A stretch of 64,000 bases of DNA from PALSA-600 sp037142875 (GTDB lineage: Bacteria; Actinomycetota; Thermoleophilia; Gaiellales; Gaiellaceae): positions 34,869 to 98,868 of the forward strand of contig JBAWZV010000008.1 in NCBI GenBank assembly GCA_037142875.1, written 5' to 3'. The notes below the pieces were generated by a model, which worked only from the letters and a program-made list of their open reading frames with translations, did not search any database and had not been told where the DNA came from. The translations under genes were made by a program, and so were the position numbers. Below, in pieces: positions 43,137-53,021 of the stretch (position 1 is its first letter; each line of letters opens with the position of its first letter).

Positions 43137-46100
43137 CTACCGAAACGCCCCGACGGGGTCGCCGCCCGGAGAGCCGGAATGACGTCCACGGGGCCCTGCA
43201 CACACGCGGTCGAGCGCCGGGCAGCCGGCGCAGGTGAACTCGCTCGGGCGGGGCAAGAACACGCCCGCGTCGAGACGCGCGATCGCCGCCGAGAGCTCGG
43301 CCTCCAGCGCCTCCAGGTCGGCTGCCGAGAACGTGGTCGAGACGACGGCGTCTGCGCGCTCGAGAAACGTGTAGACGACCTCGACCTCCTCTGACCCGGC
43401 GCGGAAGCACGCGAGCGCGTAGACGAGCTGCTGGACGCGGTACTCGGCCGCGACGATCTCGGCGGGGGTGCGCTCGCCAAGGCGATTCGTCTTGTAGTCG
43501 ACGACGAGCGCGCGTCCCTCGTGGCGCTGCAGCAGGTCGAGGCGGCCGTGGATGAGCACGCCGTCGTGCTCGAAGGCAAACGGCCGCTCCGGTCGAACAT
43601 CCGGCAGCGCTGCGACCCGGCGTGCCAGGTCGGAGTCGCAGTACGCCGCGACGAGCTCGGCGACCCGTTCGCGCTCGGCAGCGGTGATAGCCGGGTACCA
43701 GGTCTGCACGATGTCCACCGCCGGTACGGCCGGTGCCTGCGGATCCACGAGCTCGAGCAGGCGATGGACTGCGTCTCCGATCTCGGTTGCGAGCATGCCC
43801 GTGCCACCTCCCGCCCGCCGCTCCTCACGCAGCCCCGCAACCCGCTCGGCGTAGTAGCGATACGAGCAGCGATCGAAGAGCGAGAGCGCCGAGTACGACA
43901 GGCGCCTCGGGTGGTGTAGCGCCGGTGGCGCGATCGGGGGCAGCTCCGGAAGCCGGTAGCCGCGAGCGATGGGGGTGGCCGGTACCTCGGCAAAGAGCGC
44001 GAGCTGACTTGCGTCGGGCTCTGCCTCGTCCGGAGCGAGTTCGCCCTCGGCCGCGTGCGCGTCCTCGATCCGACGGTCGACGTGCACGAGGAACGACGCG
44101 CCGTCCCGCATGAGCTCGAACGGGCCCTCTGTGCCAGCGAGCTCCGTCTCGCAGTCGAGCCGTTCGAGCACCCACCCGATCGGGGTGTCGCGCTTCTCGT
44201 CGATCGAGCCGGAGACGATCAGCCGCTCCTTGGCCCTCGTCATCGCAACGTAGTAGAGCCTGAGCCGCTCCTCCTCCTCGATCGCCTTTCGCGCGTCCTT
44301 CACCTCGTCGTAGTCGAAGACGGCGCGTGGCTCCCCGGTGAGCGGGTCGACGATCTTGAACCCGAATCGGCCGTCTGCGAGCGCGAGGATCTCATCGGCA
44401 GCCGGCGGACCGGCGCGGTCGCGGCCCGCGTCGGCGACGACAACGACCTTGAACTCGAGGCCCTTCGCCGAGTGGATCGTCAGGAGCCGAACGGCGTCGG
44501 CCCCTTCCTCCTCCGAGACCGCCTCGAGCTGCGACGCCCCGACGGCCTCCTGGCTGCGGATGAACTCGACGAAGCCTTCGAGGTCGCGTCCGCGCATCTC
44601 CTCGTACGAGCGAGCAAGCCGCATGAGCTTGCGGAGGTTCGCGTACCGGCGTGTGCCGTCCCACCGTGCGAGCACGGCGAGGTCATAGTCGTGGGCGCAC
44701 ACGACAAGCTCGCAGAGATGTTCGAGCGAGACACGCTCCGACGCGGCCACGAGCCGCTCGAAGCGCTGCTTGAACGCGCGAATCAGGCGCTCGTCGTGCG
44801 CATCGAGTGCCGGGGGCAACGTCCGCTCGATGCCGCAGAAGAGCGGGCGTCGGGCGGCGTGGCGTCGCACCAGAACGATTGCATCGTTCGACGCGCCGAC
44901 AAACGGCGACGCGAGCACGGCCGCAACCGCCTCGTCGTCGTAGCGGTTGCGCAGGAGCCGGAGGTACATCAGGAGGTCGACGACCTGTTGCTGCCCGAAG
45001 TAGCGGCGGCCGGTCGAGCGGTAGGTCGGGAGCCGGAGCTGGCGAAGCTCATCCTCGTACCACTCGGCGTCGGTACCGGCCTGGAAGAGGAGCACGATCT
45101 CGCCCGGGGTCGCAGCGCCCGTGTCCACGAGCTCGCGCACTCGGCGGGCGACGTGCCGTGCCTCGGCCCGGCGCCAGTGCTCACCGCTCCCGCTGTACGA
45201 CGGCTTGTCGGTGACGAGCAGCTCCACCGGGTGGCCGAAGATCGGGTCCGGGAACTCACCCGAGGAGGTGAGATGCTGATAACCGTCGCCAAAGGCCTGG
45301 CGGAAGAGGTAGTTGACGGCGGCGAGCACCTCGGGACGTGAGCGGTAGTTCTCGGTCAGGGGAAGCCGTTGCGTGGCTGCCGCACGGCGCTGCCGGAACA
45401 CCTCGACATCGGCGTGCCGGAAGCCGTAGATCGACTGGAACTCGTCGCCGACGTAGAAGACGTCCTTCGTCGGGCCCGCCGCGAGCAGGTCGATCAGGTC
45501 GCACTGGAGCGCGTTTGTGTCCTGAAACTCATCGACCATGATGGCGCGAAACCGGAGCTGCTCCCGCTCCCGGATCTCGTCGTTGGCGCGGAGGAGGTCG
45601 CGGGCCACGAGCTGGAGATCCTCGAAGTCGAGCGTGCCTTCGCGCTCCTTCGCCGTCGCGTACTCGGCCGCAAACAGGTTGAGGAGCGTCTGCAAGAGCT
45701 CCCGGTCGGCAAGCGCGAGCGTGTCAAGCGCCGTCTTCTCGACGCGCTTGCGGGCATCCTCGTACGCGGCCGCACGAGCCCCGGAGGCGCGGAGATGTCC
45801 GAGCTCGATCAGGGCGACCGCGCGGAGCGGAAGCTCGCTCGCCGTGGCGGCGACCTGCTGCTGCTTCTCCGTCGCCCCGGGGTCGGCCGCAAGCGCGGAC
45901 GCAGCAGCCTGGAGCGCTGCGAGCGCCTCGTCGAGCCGCGGCTCCTGTGCCGGCTCGAACGTGAGGCCCCGTGCGGCCGAGCGCAGGCGATCGTAGACGC
46001 CCGTGAGCATCCGGCGGAGCTTCGCCGAGCCGTAGGTGGCGAGCAGGCGCAGCCGCTCCGACTCCTCCCCCTCGCAGAACCGCTCGAGTGCCCGATCGAA

Positions 46101-46472
46101 TGCCTCTGCCTGCAAGACCGCGCCCTGCTCGCCGTCGAGCTCCCGGAACCCCGGATCGATCCCGACGGCGAATGGGTGGGCACGGAGGAGGCGCGCGCAG
46201 AAGCTGTGGATCGTCGAGATCCAAGCCCCGTCAAGCCGCTGGGCAAGCTCGGGACGTCCGAGCTCAATGAGGCGCGCACGGATCCGCGTGCGCAGCTCGG
46301 AGGCTGCGTTCTTGGTGTACGTGATGACGAGTACCGACTCGACGTCAAGCCCGAGCTGGCACACAGAACGTGCGTAGCGGTCAACGAGCACCTTCGTCTT
46401 GCCGGTACCGGCACCGGCCGACACGAAGACCTCACCCTCGGCCTCGACGGCCGCGATCTGCTCGGCGTTCAT
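43137..46472 (-). CDS. addA: AddA-like helicase-nuclease subunit (UvrD superfamily, PD-(D/E)XK)
   Basis: 1111 residues from ATG 46472, which overlaps the addB stop by one base (TGATG). The superfamily 1A helicase core has Walker A VSAGAGTGKT, motif II IMVDEFQDTN, and motifs IV-VI including TIHSAKGLEFKVVVVADAG and YVAMTRAKERLIVSG. The C-terminal RecB-like nuclease is DGVLIHGRLDLLQRHEG then ALVVDYKTNR. With AddB it resects double-strand breaks to start RecA-dependent repair and degrades linear foreign DNA. Slightly shorter than Bacillus AddA. Confidence 0.93.
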   Translation of the reverse strand: MNAEQIAAVEAEGEVFVSAGAGTGKTKVLVDRYARSVCQLGLDVESVLVITYTKNAASELRTRIRARLIELGRPELAQRLDGAWISTIHSFCARLLRAHPFAVGIDPGFRELDGEQGAVLQAEAFDRALERFCEGEESERLRLLATYGSAKLRRMLTGVYDRLRSAARGLTFEPAQEPRLDEALAALQAAASALAADPGATEKQQQVAATASELPLRAVALIELGHLRASGARAAAYEDARKRVEKTALDTLALADRELLQTLLNLFAAEYATAKEREGTLDFEDLQLVARDLLRANDEIREREQLRFRAIMVDEFQDTNALQCDLIDLLAAGPTKDVFYVGDEFQSIYGFRHADVEVFRQRRAAATQRLPLTENYRSRPEVLAAVNYLFRQAFGDGYQHLTSSGEFPDPIFGHPVELLVTDKPSYSGSGEHWRRAEARHVARRVRELVDTGAATPGEIVLLFQAGTDAEWYEDELRQLRLPTYRSTGRRYFGQQQVVDLLMYLRLLRNRYDDEAVAAVLASPFVGASNDAIVLVRRHAARRPLFCGIERTLPPALDAHDERLIRAFKQRFERLVAASERVSLEHLCELVVCAHDYDLAVLARWDGTRRYANLRKLMRLARSYEEMRGRDLEGFVEFIRSQEAVGASQLEAVSEEEGADAVRLLTIHSAKGLEFKVVVVADAGRDRAGPPAADEILALADGRFGFKIVDPLTGEPRAVFDYDEVKDARKAIEEEERLRLYYVAMTRAKERLIVSGSIDEKRDTPIGWVLERLDCETELAGTEGPFELMRDGASFLVHVDRRIEDAHAAEGELAPDEAEPDASQLALFAEVPATPIARGYRLPELPPIAPPALHHPRRLSYSALSLFDRCSYRYYAERVAGLREERRAGGGTGMLATEIGDAVHRLLELVDPQAPAVPAVDIVQTWYPAITAAERERVAELVAAYCDSDLARRVAALPDVRPERPFAFEHDGVLIHGRLDLLQRHEGRALVVDYKTNRLGERTPAEIVAAEYRVQQLVYALACFRAGSEEVEVVYTFLERADAVVSTTFSAADLEALEAELSAAIARLDAGVFLPRPSEFTCAGCPALDRVCAGPRGRHSGSPGGDPVGAFR

Positions 46473-49405
46473 CACGTCCGCGGCACCCGACACATCGTCC
46501 ACAGGTCACACCACGCCGGGCACTCACCACCCTTGGGGTCGTGGGCGACCGCACCTGTCCGGATCCGCTGCGCCGCCCCGCGTGCACGGTCACGCGCCGT
46601 CTCGACCTGCGCCCAGAAGTCGTCCTCTTCGAGGTAGTCGGAGCGCGAGAAGCCGGGGAGATCGTCGCGCGACTCGGCCCTGAGCATCCCGCGCGGCTTC
46701 CGTGGCCCCGAGAGCGCCTGGTAGACCCCTCCGAGCGGCTCGACCCCGACGAGGTCGCGGAGCACCAGCATGTAGAGCGGGATCTGCAGCCGGAGCTGCG
46801 TGTCGATCTCCCTGGCTGAGAACGCGCCCTTGCCCGACTTGTAGTCCTGGACGATCCCGCGCGCACTGTAGGGGTCGACGTCGATCCGGTCGATCTTCCC
46901 GCTCAGCGACAGCCCGTCGCCGAGATCGAGACCGCGCTTGAGCTCCGGCGCCGAGCGCTCGCTCCCGAACCCGACCTCGAACCGCCGGGGGAGCAGCACA
47001 AGCTCCGACGTCGCCTCGTCCTCGATGAACCGCGTGAGATCGCGCCGCAGCGACTCGCGCAGCTCAGCGGCGGCGACCGGGGTCAGGTCGAGGCGAACCC
47101 CACCCCGGAGCGCGTCCTCGAGACACCGGCGGAGGAAGAGCAACGCGCTCTGGAGGTTGCCTGCGGTGACGCGGTCGGCGCCGAGCTCCTTCGGCAGCCC
47201 CGAGTAGAACGAGTACAGCGTCTGGTGGGCGACCTTGCCGCGCAGCATCGCGTCCGGCTCGGCGTCGATCGTCTTCGGGTCGACGATTCGCTCAAACAGC
47301 CACGCCGAGGAGCAGTCGACGAACCGCTCGAGCTCGGTGGCCGCGAACGTCGTGCGGGCACCGAACTCGGCGAGGAGCGCGGGGTTCCGCAGCCGCGTCT
47401 CGCGTTCGAAGGCCCTGCGGGCGCGTTGGAGCCGTCTCCCCCAGTCGTTTGCGTCTGCCAGAGCGAGTGCCGCGTCGAGCGTGTCCGCCCCCACTGCGAG
47501 CCGCGCCAGCGCTCGAATCCGCTCGCGGTCGGTCGGAGCCCGATCGATCGGCCAGGTCACCTCCGAGAGCGACCGCCGACGTGTGACACGCGCGACGTCG
47601 TCGGGCTGGAAGAGGCCCCTGACCTCAATCCAGAACGGGCTCGCCTCGCGAGGCGACCCCTCGTCGTCGGCAGCCTCGCGCACGAGGGTGAGGCGACGCG
47701 TGGCGCGGGTGCAGACGGTGTAGAAGAGGTAGCGGTCGCGGCTCACCTGGTCAACGGGCTCGAGCCGGCGGCCGAGCTCGCGGCGGCGATCCTCGTCGAG
47801 GAACGGTGAGACGCGCCCGCGCCGCGGAAAAACTCCCTCCTCGAGCCCGACGACGAAGACCGCCTGGAACGAGCGCGTGCGGGCACGGAGGACGTCGAGC
47901 ACCGCGACGCGCCCTGGCTCGGCAGTCGGCGCGACGGGCACCTCGACCCGCTCCAGCACGGCGAGGACGTCCTCGGGGCGGAGTATCTCGGTCCGCGCCT
48001 CCCAGTCGCCGAGCTCGTCGAGCGTCCGGATCGCGGCCGCGAATGCGCGCAGATCGCCCCAGGCCGCATCGCCCGTTGGCGGCGCATCGAGGCCGTGAGC
48101 TGACCGGAGCATCGCCTCGAGGAGCGTGCGCACGCCGGCGAGCGGCGAGTCGGCAGCCCGGAGCTCGCGGAGCGCAATGAGCGGGGCCTCTCGCAGCCTC
48201 TCGGTCTCCTCCTCGACCCGGTCGGGCGCAGCGATCGCGCGACCACGAAGACGGCCTTCGACGAAGTCGACGTTGATGCGTCCGACGCCGGAGAACGGCG
48301 AGCGGAGATAGGTGTAGAGGTCGCCTCGGCCTCCGCCCGCCCAGGCGAACCGCAGCAGCGCCGTCGCGGCTTGACCGAGCGCGGTCGCCGGGAAGCGCAC
48401 ACGCCCCTCGATCGCGTAGGGGATTCCGAAGGTCGAGAACACCGTCTGAAGCGGCGCCCGGAGACGATCGACCGAGGGCGCGACGATAGCGATCTCGTCG
48501 AGCGGCGTGCCTGCGCGGACGAGGCCGAGCACATCCTCGGCGACGAGCTCGAGCGTCGCACGGGTCCCCGCGCCTTCGAGGAAGTGGAGCGCCTCGTGGA
48601 TCGGCGCGTGCTCGACCCGGGGCGGCTCGAAGAGCGATCGCTCGAGGTGCGCGAGCTCGGCGGGCGCGATCTCGCCAAAGGACGGGCCGAGCTCCTGTGT
48701 CCGGCCGTCGGCGAGCGCCGCGAGGTCCTCGACCGTCCGTTGCAGCGAAGCAAACACCGCACGCCCGGGCTCGTACGGAAGCGACACGTCGACGTCGGCG
48801 CGGCCCGCGAGGGCCTCGAGGAGTGCCCACTCCGCCTCGGTCAGGTCCTCGAAGCCGTAGGCGAACACCGGCTCCCCGTGCCAGGCGTCGAAGTCGCCGG
48901 TGAGGAGCTCGCACGCGCGCCGACGCAGGATCCCCTTGTCCCACCAGCCGCCGCGGTCGAGCTCGTCGAGATAGGCGGCGTACAGCAGCCCGAGATCTCC
49001 GTCGAGGTCAGCCGGGTCGAGGAGGCCGGAGCCGAGCTCGGAGATGACCGAGGCGAGCTCGTCCACGAAGCCGCCGAACCGTGCCGAGGCGGCAAGCCCC
49101 GACTCCCGCTCTCGCATCACCGCCGTGACGGCTCGACGAACGAGAAGCATGCGCTGTGCCTCGCTGATCAGCGGGCGCACCCCGGGGTCGGACGCTGCGA
49201 TCCGCACGAACAGGTCGTCGAACGTTCCGATCGAGCCGCCGAGCAGGCAGCCTGCGCGGCGGAGCAGGTCGCGTTCGACCCGCTCGACGTCTGCGCGGTT
49301 GGGAACGATCAGGAACGGCTCGGTATCAAGGCACGCCAGGTAGCGCTCGAGCAGGAGCGCGACTTTTCCTGCATGCGCAGGCCCGGCGACCAGGCTCAGC
49401 CCCAT
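46472..49405 (-). CDS. addB: AddB-like helicase-nuclease subunit
   Basis: 977 residues from ATG 49405 (MGLSLVAGPAHAGKVALLLE). AddB features are a PD-(D/E)XK nuclease (RIDVDPY then IVQDYKSGKG) and a 4Fe-4S cluster formed by Cys in FVDCSSAWLF and the C-terminal CPAWCDLWTMC. The N-terminal Walker-A-like loop is GPAHAGKV, with Val where the Mg-binding Ser/Thr normally follows GK. ATP hydrolysis by this subunit may therefore be lost, leaving AddA as motor. Divergent in length from Bacillus AddB (about 1160). Confidence 0.88.
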   Translation of the reverse strand: MGLSLVAGPAHAGKVALLLERYLACLDTEPFLIVPNRADVERVERDLLRRAGCLLGGSIGTFDDLFVRIAASDPGVRPLISEAQRMLLVRRAVTAVMRERESGLAASARFGGFVDELASVISELGSGLLDPADLDGDLGLLYAAYLDELDRGGWWDKGILRRRACELLTGDFDAWHGEPVFAYGFEDLTEAEWALLEALAGRADVDVSLPYEPGRAVFASLQRTVEDLAALADGRTQELGPSFGEIAPAELAHLERSLFEPPRVEHAPIHEALHFLEGAGTRATLELVAEDVLGLVRAGTPLDEIAIVAPSVDRLRAPLQTVFSTFGIPYAIEGRVRFPATALGQAATALLRFAWAGGGRGDLYTYLRSPFSGVGRINVDFVEGRLRGRAIAAPDRVEEETERLREAPLIALRELRAADSPLAGVRTLLEAMLRSAHGLDAPPTGDAAWGDLRAFAAAIRTLDELGDWEARTEILRPEDVLAVLERVEVPVAPTAEPGRVAVLDVLRARTRSFQAVFVVGLEEGVFPRRGRVSPFLDEDRRRELGRRLEPVDQVSRDRYLFYTVCTRATRRLTLVREAADDEGSPREASPFWIEVRGLFQPDDVARVTRRRSLSEVTWPIDRAPTDRERIRALARLAVGADTLDAALALADANDWGRRLQRARRAFERETRLRNPALLAEFGARTTFAATELERFVDCSSAWLFERIVDPKTIDAEPDAMLRGKVAHQTLYSFYSGLPKELGADRVTAGNLQSALLFLRRCLEDALRGGVRLDLTPVAAAELRESLRRDLTRFIEDEATSELVLLPRRFEVGFGSERSAPELKRGLDLGDGLSLSGKIDRIDVDPYSARGIVQDYKSGKGAFSAREIDTQLRLQIPLYMLVLRDLVGVEPLGGVYQALSGPRKPRGMLRAESRDDLPGFSRSDYLEEDDFWAQVETARDRARGAAQRIRTGAVAHDPKGGECPAWCDLWTMCRVPRT

Positions 49406-49525
49406 CGGGCCATCGTAGTTCCGTCCGTGACCCCGAGCAGGGGTGCGAAGCGGTCGCATTCACGCTCCGTGCGCCTTTCCCGAAGCGGCGCTCAGAGAAC
49501 GCGCGCGTTCACTCACACTGCGGTT

Positions 49526-50146
49526 CTAGGCGTCGGGCGAGGCGTCGTCGTGGTGCGCGGCGTCTGCGGTACGTCGCCGCTTGCGGCGGATCCGATACCC
49601 GACGAAGCCGAGCACGGCGACGACCGCGACCGCACCGACGACGTAGAACCCGTAATGGGTGATCGCGTCTGCGGCGGCACGTCCGAACTCGTAGGAGACG
49701 AGCCCGAACACGGTTGCCCAGAGGATCGACCCGGCCGCATCGAAGGCCGCGAAGCGCCACCACTGCATGTGACTCACGCCCGCAAGCCAGGCTGCGGTGA
49801 TCCGGAGAACTGCGACGAACCGCGCGACGAAGACGGTCTTTGGCCCGTGTTTGCCGAAGAACCGTTCTGCACGAGGCAGCACGCGTTCGATCTCATGCCG
49901 GATCAGCGGAACGCGACGCAGAAGCGCGCGTCCACCGATACGGCCGATCCAGTACCCGGTGTTGTCACCGATGATCGCGCCGGCTGCCGCAACCGCGATG
50001 ACGCTCTCGATCGAGTAGTGGCCGTTCGAGGCGAGCACGCCTGCGGCGATCAGCGCTGTCTCGCCCGGAAGCGGGATACCGCAGCCCTCCACCGCGACGA
50101 GCACGAAGAGGAGAATCAGCCCGTAGTTTTCGAGCGCATGGGTCAC
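49526..50146 (-). CDS. DedA-family membrane protein
   Basis: 206 residues. VEGCGIPLPGETALIAAGVLAS and the GDNTGYWIGRIGGRALL segment are typical of DedA/SNARE-associated (VTT) proteins, with FVARFVAVLRITAAWLAGVSHM and a His/Arg-rich C-terminal tail (RRKRRRTADAAHHDD). These membrane proteins scramble or flip undecaprenyl phosphate or phospholipids. Alone on its strand, divergent from the pnt operon by 87 bp. Confidence 0.92.
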   Translation of the reverse strand: MTHALENYGLILLFVLVAVEGCGIPLPGETALIAAGVLASNGHYSIESVIAVAAAGAIIGDNTGYWIGRIGGRALLRRVPLIRHEIERVLPRAERFFGKHGPKTVFVARFVAVLRITAAWLAGVSHMQWWRFAAFDAAGSILWATVFGLVSYEFGRAAADAITHYGFYVVGAVAVVAVLGFVGYRIRRKRRRTADAAHHDDASPDA

Positions 50147-50233
50147 GCGGAGCGAGTCTACGGGGGACCGAGAGGCCGAAACGGTCGTTCAATGCTCCGC
50201 GACCTCCTCCCCTTGCGATAGCGTCGCGCCCGC

Positions 50234-51316
50234 ATGAAGGTTGGCGTTCCCAGGGAGACGATGATGGACGAGCAGCGGGTCGCGCTCGTCCCCGACGCTC
50301 TCACCCGCATGACCGGCATGGACGTCGTGATCGAGCGTGGCGCAGGTGTTGCGGCCGGCTTTCCCGACGCGGCGTACGAGGCTGCGGGCGCCGTGCTGGT
50401 CGATGACGCCTGGACGGACGTTGACGCGGTCGTGAAGGTCGCCCGGCCGAGCGAGGACGAGACGGCGCGGCTTTCCGATCGGCAGATCCTGATCGCGTTC
50501 CTCGCCCCGCTCACCGATCGCGCAGGCGTCGAGCGGCTCGCGGGGCGCGGTGTCGTCGGGTTTGCGATGGAGTCGATCCCGCGAACGACGCGCGCGCAGA
50601 CGATGGACGCGCTCTCCTCACAGGCGACAGTGTCCGGCTACAAGGCCGTGCTGCTCGCCGCCGACAGGCTTCCGCGGTTCTTCCCGATGCTGACGACCGC
50701 GGCCGGAACGATCGCGCCCGCCCGGGTGCTCGTTCTCGGCGCGGGTGTCGCCGGTTTGCAGGCGATCGCAACGGCGCGCCGTCTCGGCGCGGTCGTCTCG
50801 GGCTTCGACGTGCGCCCCGCGGTGCGCGAGCAGGTGCAGTCGCTCGGGGCGGTGTTTCTCGACCTCGGCGTCGTCGGCGAGGAGACCGAGGGCGGGTACG
50901 CCCGTGAGCTCACCCCCGAGGAGCAGCAGCAGCAGCAGGACGCGCTCACCCAGCGGATCCCCGACTTCGACGTCGTCATCACGACCGCCGCGATTCCCGG
51001 TCGTCCGGCACCGAAGCTCATCCCTGCCTCCGCGGTCGAGAAGATGCGGGCCGGCTCGGTCATCGTCGACCTTGCTGCCGAAACGGGTGGCAACTGCGAG
51101 CTGACCTCCCCGGGCGAGACGATCAGTGTCGGCGGCGTGTCGATCATCGGCACGCTTAACCTGCCGAGCACGATGCCCGGGCACGCAAGCCAGCTCTACG
51201 CGCGAAACGTCGCCGCCCTGCTCCAGCATCTCGCCCCCGGCGGCGAGCTCAACCTCGACTGGGACGATGAGATCACGGTCGGCGCGTGCGTCACCCGCGC
51301 GAAGGCATCGGCATGA
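50234..51316 (+). CDS. pntAA: NAD(P) transhydrogenase subunit alpha, domain I
   Basis: 360 residues. The NAD(H)-binding dI component starts MKVGVPRETMMDEQRVALVP and includes ARVLVLGAGVAGLQAIATAR (Rossmann) and VITTAAIPGRPAPKLIPASA. The proton-translocating transhydrogenase couples hydride transfer between NADH and NADP to proton movement. Here alpha is split in two genes as in Rhodospirillum and many actinobacteria. A Glu/Gln tract (EEQQQQQDA) occurs in a loop. It overlaps pntAB by 4 bp. Confidence 0.95.
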   Translation: MKVGVPRETMMDEQRVALVPDALTRMTGMDVVIERGAGVAAGFPDAAYEAAGAVLVDDAWTDVDAVVKVARPSEDETARLSDRQILIAFLAPLTDRAGVERLAGRGVVGFAMESIPRTTRAQTMDALSSQATVSGYKAVLLAADRLPRFFPMLTTAAGTIAPARVLVLGAGVAGLQAIATARRLGAVVSGFDVRPAVREQVQSLGAVFLDLGVVGEETEGGYARELTPEEQQQQQDALTQRIPDFDVVITTAAIPGRPAPKLIPASAVEKMRAGSVIVDLAAETGGNCELTSPGETISVGGVSIIGTLNLPSTMPGHASQLYARNVAALLQHLAPGGELNLDWDDEITVGACVTRAKASA

Positions 51317-51636
51317 GCCACTACGGCCAGCTCGTCGTCGAGCTCACGATTCTCGCCCTCGCGATCTTCCTCGGTGTCGAGGTGATCGCAAAGGTTCCGA
51401 CCCTGCTCCACACGCCGCTGATGTCGGGCACGAACGCGATCCACGGGATCGTGATCGTGGGCGCGATGATCGTCGCCGGGTTCTCCGACCCCGACCTGCT
51501 GACCGGCTGGGTCGGCTTCGTCGCGATGATCCTCGCCGCCGCAAACGTGGTCGGTGGGTTTGTCGTGACCGACCGGATGCTCGAGATGTTCAAGAAGCGT
51601 GAGCCACCCAAGCGTGACGGCGAGGGCAAGGCGTGA
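51313..51636 (+). CDS. pntAB: NAD(P) transhydrogenase subunit alpha, membrane part
   Basis: 107 residues with three to four membrane helices (ELTILALAIFLGVEVI; IHGIVIVGAMIVAGF; GWVGFVAMILAAANVVGGF) and a basic C-terminal tail. It forms part of the proton channel domain dII. TPLMSGTNAIHG is the family hallmark. ATGA and GTGA overlaps with both neighbours show tight translational coupling. Confidence 0.95.
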   Translation: MSHYGQLVVELTILALAIFLGVEVIAKVPTLLHTPLMSGTNAIHGIVIVGAMIVAGFSDPDLLTGWVGFVAMILAAANVVGGFVVTDRMLEMFKKREPPKRDGEGKA

Positions 51637-53021
51637 GCACCGATACCTCGAACCTGCTCTACCTCGTCACGATCATCTGCTTCGTGCTGGCGCTGCGGTT
51701 CCTCTCGTCTCCGACGACGGCGCGGCGCGGCAACTGGATCGGCGCAGCTGGCATGGCCGTCGCAATCGTCGTGACGCTGCTCCAGCACGGCGTCCATCTC
51801 GGCTGGCGGATTCCCGTCGGTGCGGCGATCGGGTCTGCGTTCGGTGCGGTGGGCGCCCGGCGCGTGAAGATGACCGCGATGCCGCAAATGGTGGCGCTCT
51901 TCAACGGCGTCGGCGGTGGTGCGGCGGCGCTCGTGTCGCTCGCCGAGTTCCACAAGCTCGCTCCGATCGCCGGTCGGCTCCATACCGACGTCTCGCTCTC
52001 GATCGCACTCTCGGCGCTGATCGGATCGGTCTCGTTTGCTGGCTCGATGATCGCGTTTGCGAAGCTCCAGGAGCTGATCGGTGGACGTCCGATCACCTAC
52101 CCCGGCCAGCAGGTCGGGAACATGCTCCTGATCAGCGCGATCGCCGCCTCCGGTGTCGCGATCGTCGCCGGCGCCGAGCGCCAGTGGCTCATCATCGCGC
52201 TCATCCTGGGCTCGCTCGTCTTCGGCGTGCTCTTCGTGCTGCCGATTGGCGGCGCCGACATGCCGGTTGTCATCTCGCTCCTGAATGCGTTCACCGGACT
52301 TGCCGCGTCGGCGACCGGCTTCGAGCTCGGATCGAACGTGCTGATCGTCAGCGGCGCGCTCGTCGGCGCCTCGGGAACCCTCCTGACGATGATGATGGGG
52401 CGCGCGATGAACCGCTCGATCGGCAATGTCCTGTTTGGGGCGTTCGGGAAGGTGCAGGCCGGGGCCGGCTCAGCCGCCCTGCTCGAGGGCACCGTCCGGT
52501 CCGTCACCGCCGAGGACGTCGCGATCATGCTCTCGTACTCGCGCAAGGTCGTGATCGTTCCGGGGTACGGAATGGCCGTGGCGCAGGCGCAGCACGCAGT
52601 CCGCGAGCTGGCCGACGAGCTCGAGAAGAAGAACGTCGAGGTGGACTACGCGATCCACCCGGTCGCCGGGCGGATGCCCGGCCACATGAACGTCCTCCTG
52701 GCCGAGGCGAACGTGCCGTACCCGGCGCTGAAGGAGATGGACGAGATCAACCCGGAGTTCCCGCAGACGGACGTCGTGCTCGTGATCGGCGCGAACGACG
52801 TCGTGAACCCTGCAGCGCGCAGCGATCCCGGGAGCCCGATCTACGGCATGCCGATCCTGAACGTCGACCAGGCACACCAGGTGATCGTGATGAAGCGGTC
52901 GATGGCGACGGGATTTGCGGGGATCGACAATCCGCTCTTCCTCGACCCGAAGACGGCCATGCTGTTTGGCGATGCGAAGGACTCCGTCCTGAAGCTCGTC
53001 GCCGCCGTCAAGACCCTTTGA
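51633..53021 (+). CDS. pntB: NAD(P) transhydrogenase subunit beta
   Basis: 462 residues. The N-terminal half has about eight to nine helices (TAMPQMVALFNGVGGGAAAL is a conserved loop). The NADP(H)-binding dIII half has VIVPGYGMAVAQAQHAVREL, HPVAGRMPGHMNVLLAEANV, VVLVIGANDVVNPAA and MKRSMATGFAGIDNPLF. The start is GTG. Complete and at normal length, so the three genes should make a working enzyme. The stop overlaps the start of the broken ornithine-cyclodeaminase-like gene by 4 bp. Confidence 0.96.
   Translation: MSTDTSNLLYLVTIICFVLALRFLSSPTTARRGNWIGAAGMAVAIVVTLLQHGVHLGWRIPVGAAIGSAFGAVGARRVKMTAMPQMVALFNGVGGGAAALVSLAEFHKLAPIAGRLHTDVSLSIALSALIGSVSFAGSMIAFAKLQELIGGRPITYPGQQVGNMLLISAIAASGVAIVAGAERQWLIIALILGSLVFGVLFVLPIGGADMPVVISLLNAFTGLAASATGFELGSNVLIVSGALVGASGTLLTMMMGRAMNRSIGNVLFGAFGKVQAGAGSAALLEGTVRSVTAEDVAIMLSYSRKVVIVPGYGMAVAQAQHAVRELADELEKKNVEVDYAIHPVAGRMPGHMNVLLAEANVPYPALKEMDEINPEFPQTDVVLVIGANDVVNPAARSDPGSPIYGMPILNVDQAHQVIVMKRSMATGFAGIDNPLFLDPKTAMLFGDAKDSVLKLVAAVKTL

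Noticed and set aside
48371..50221. 616-codon plus-strand frame across addB and dedA
   Set aside because: Antisense shadow; no recognisable domain and it crosses a gene boundary.
50915..50945. Poly-Gln tract in pntAA (GAG CAG CAG repeats) as a possible microsatellite
   Set aside because: Only a few codons in a surface loop of a normal-length protein; the frame is intact on both sides.
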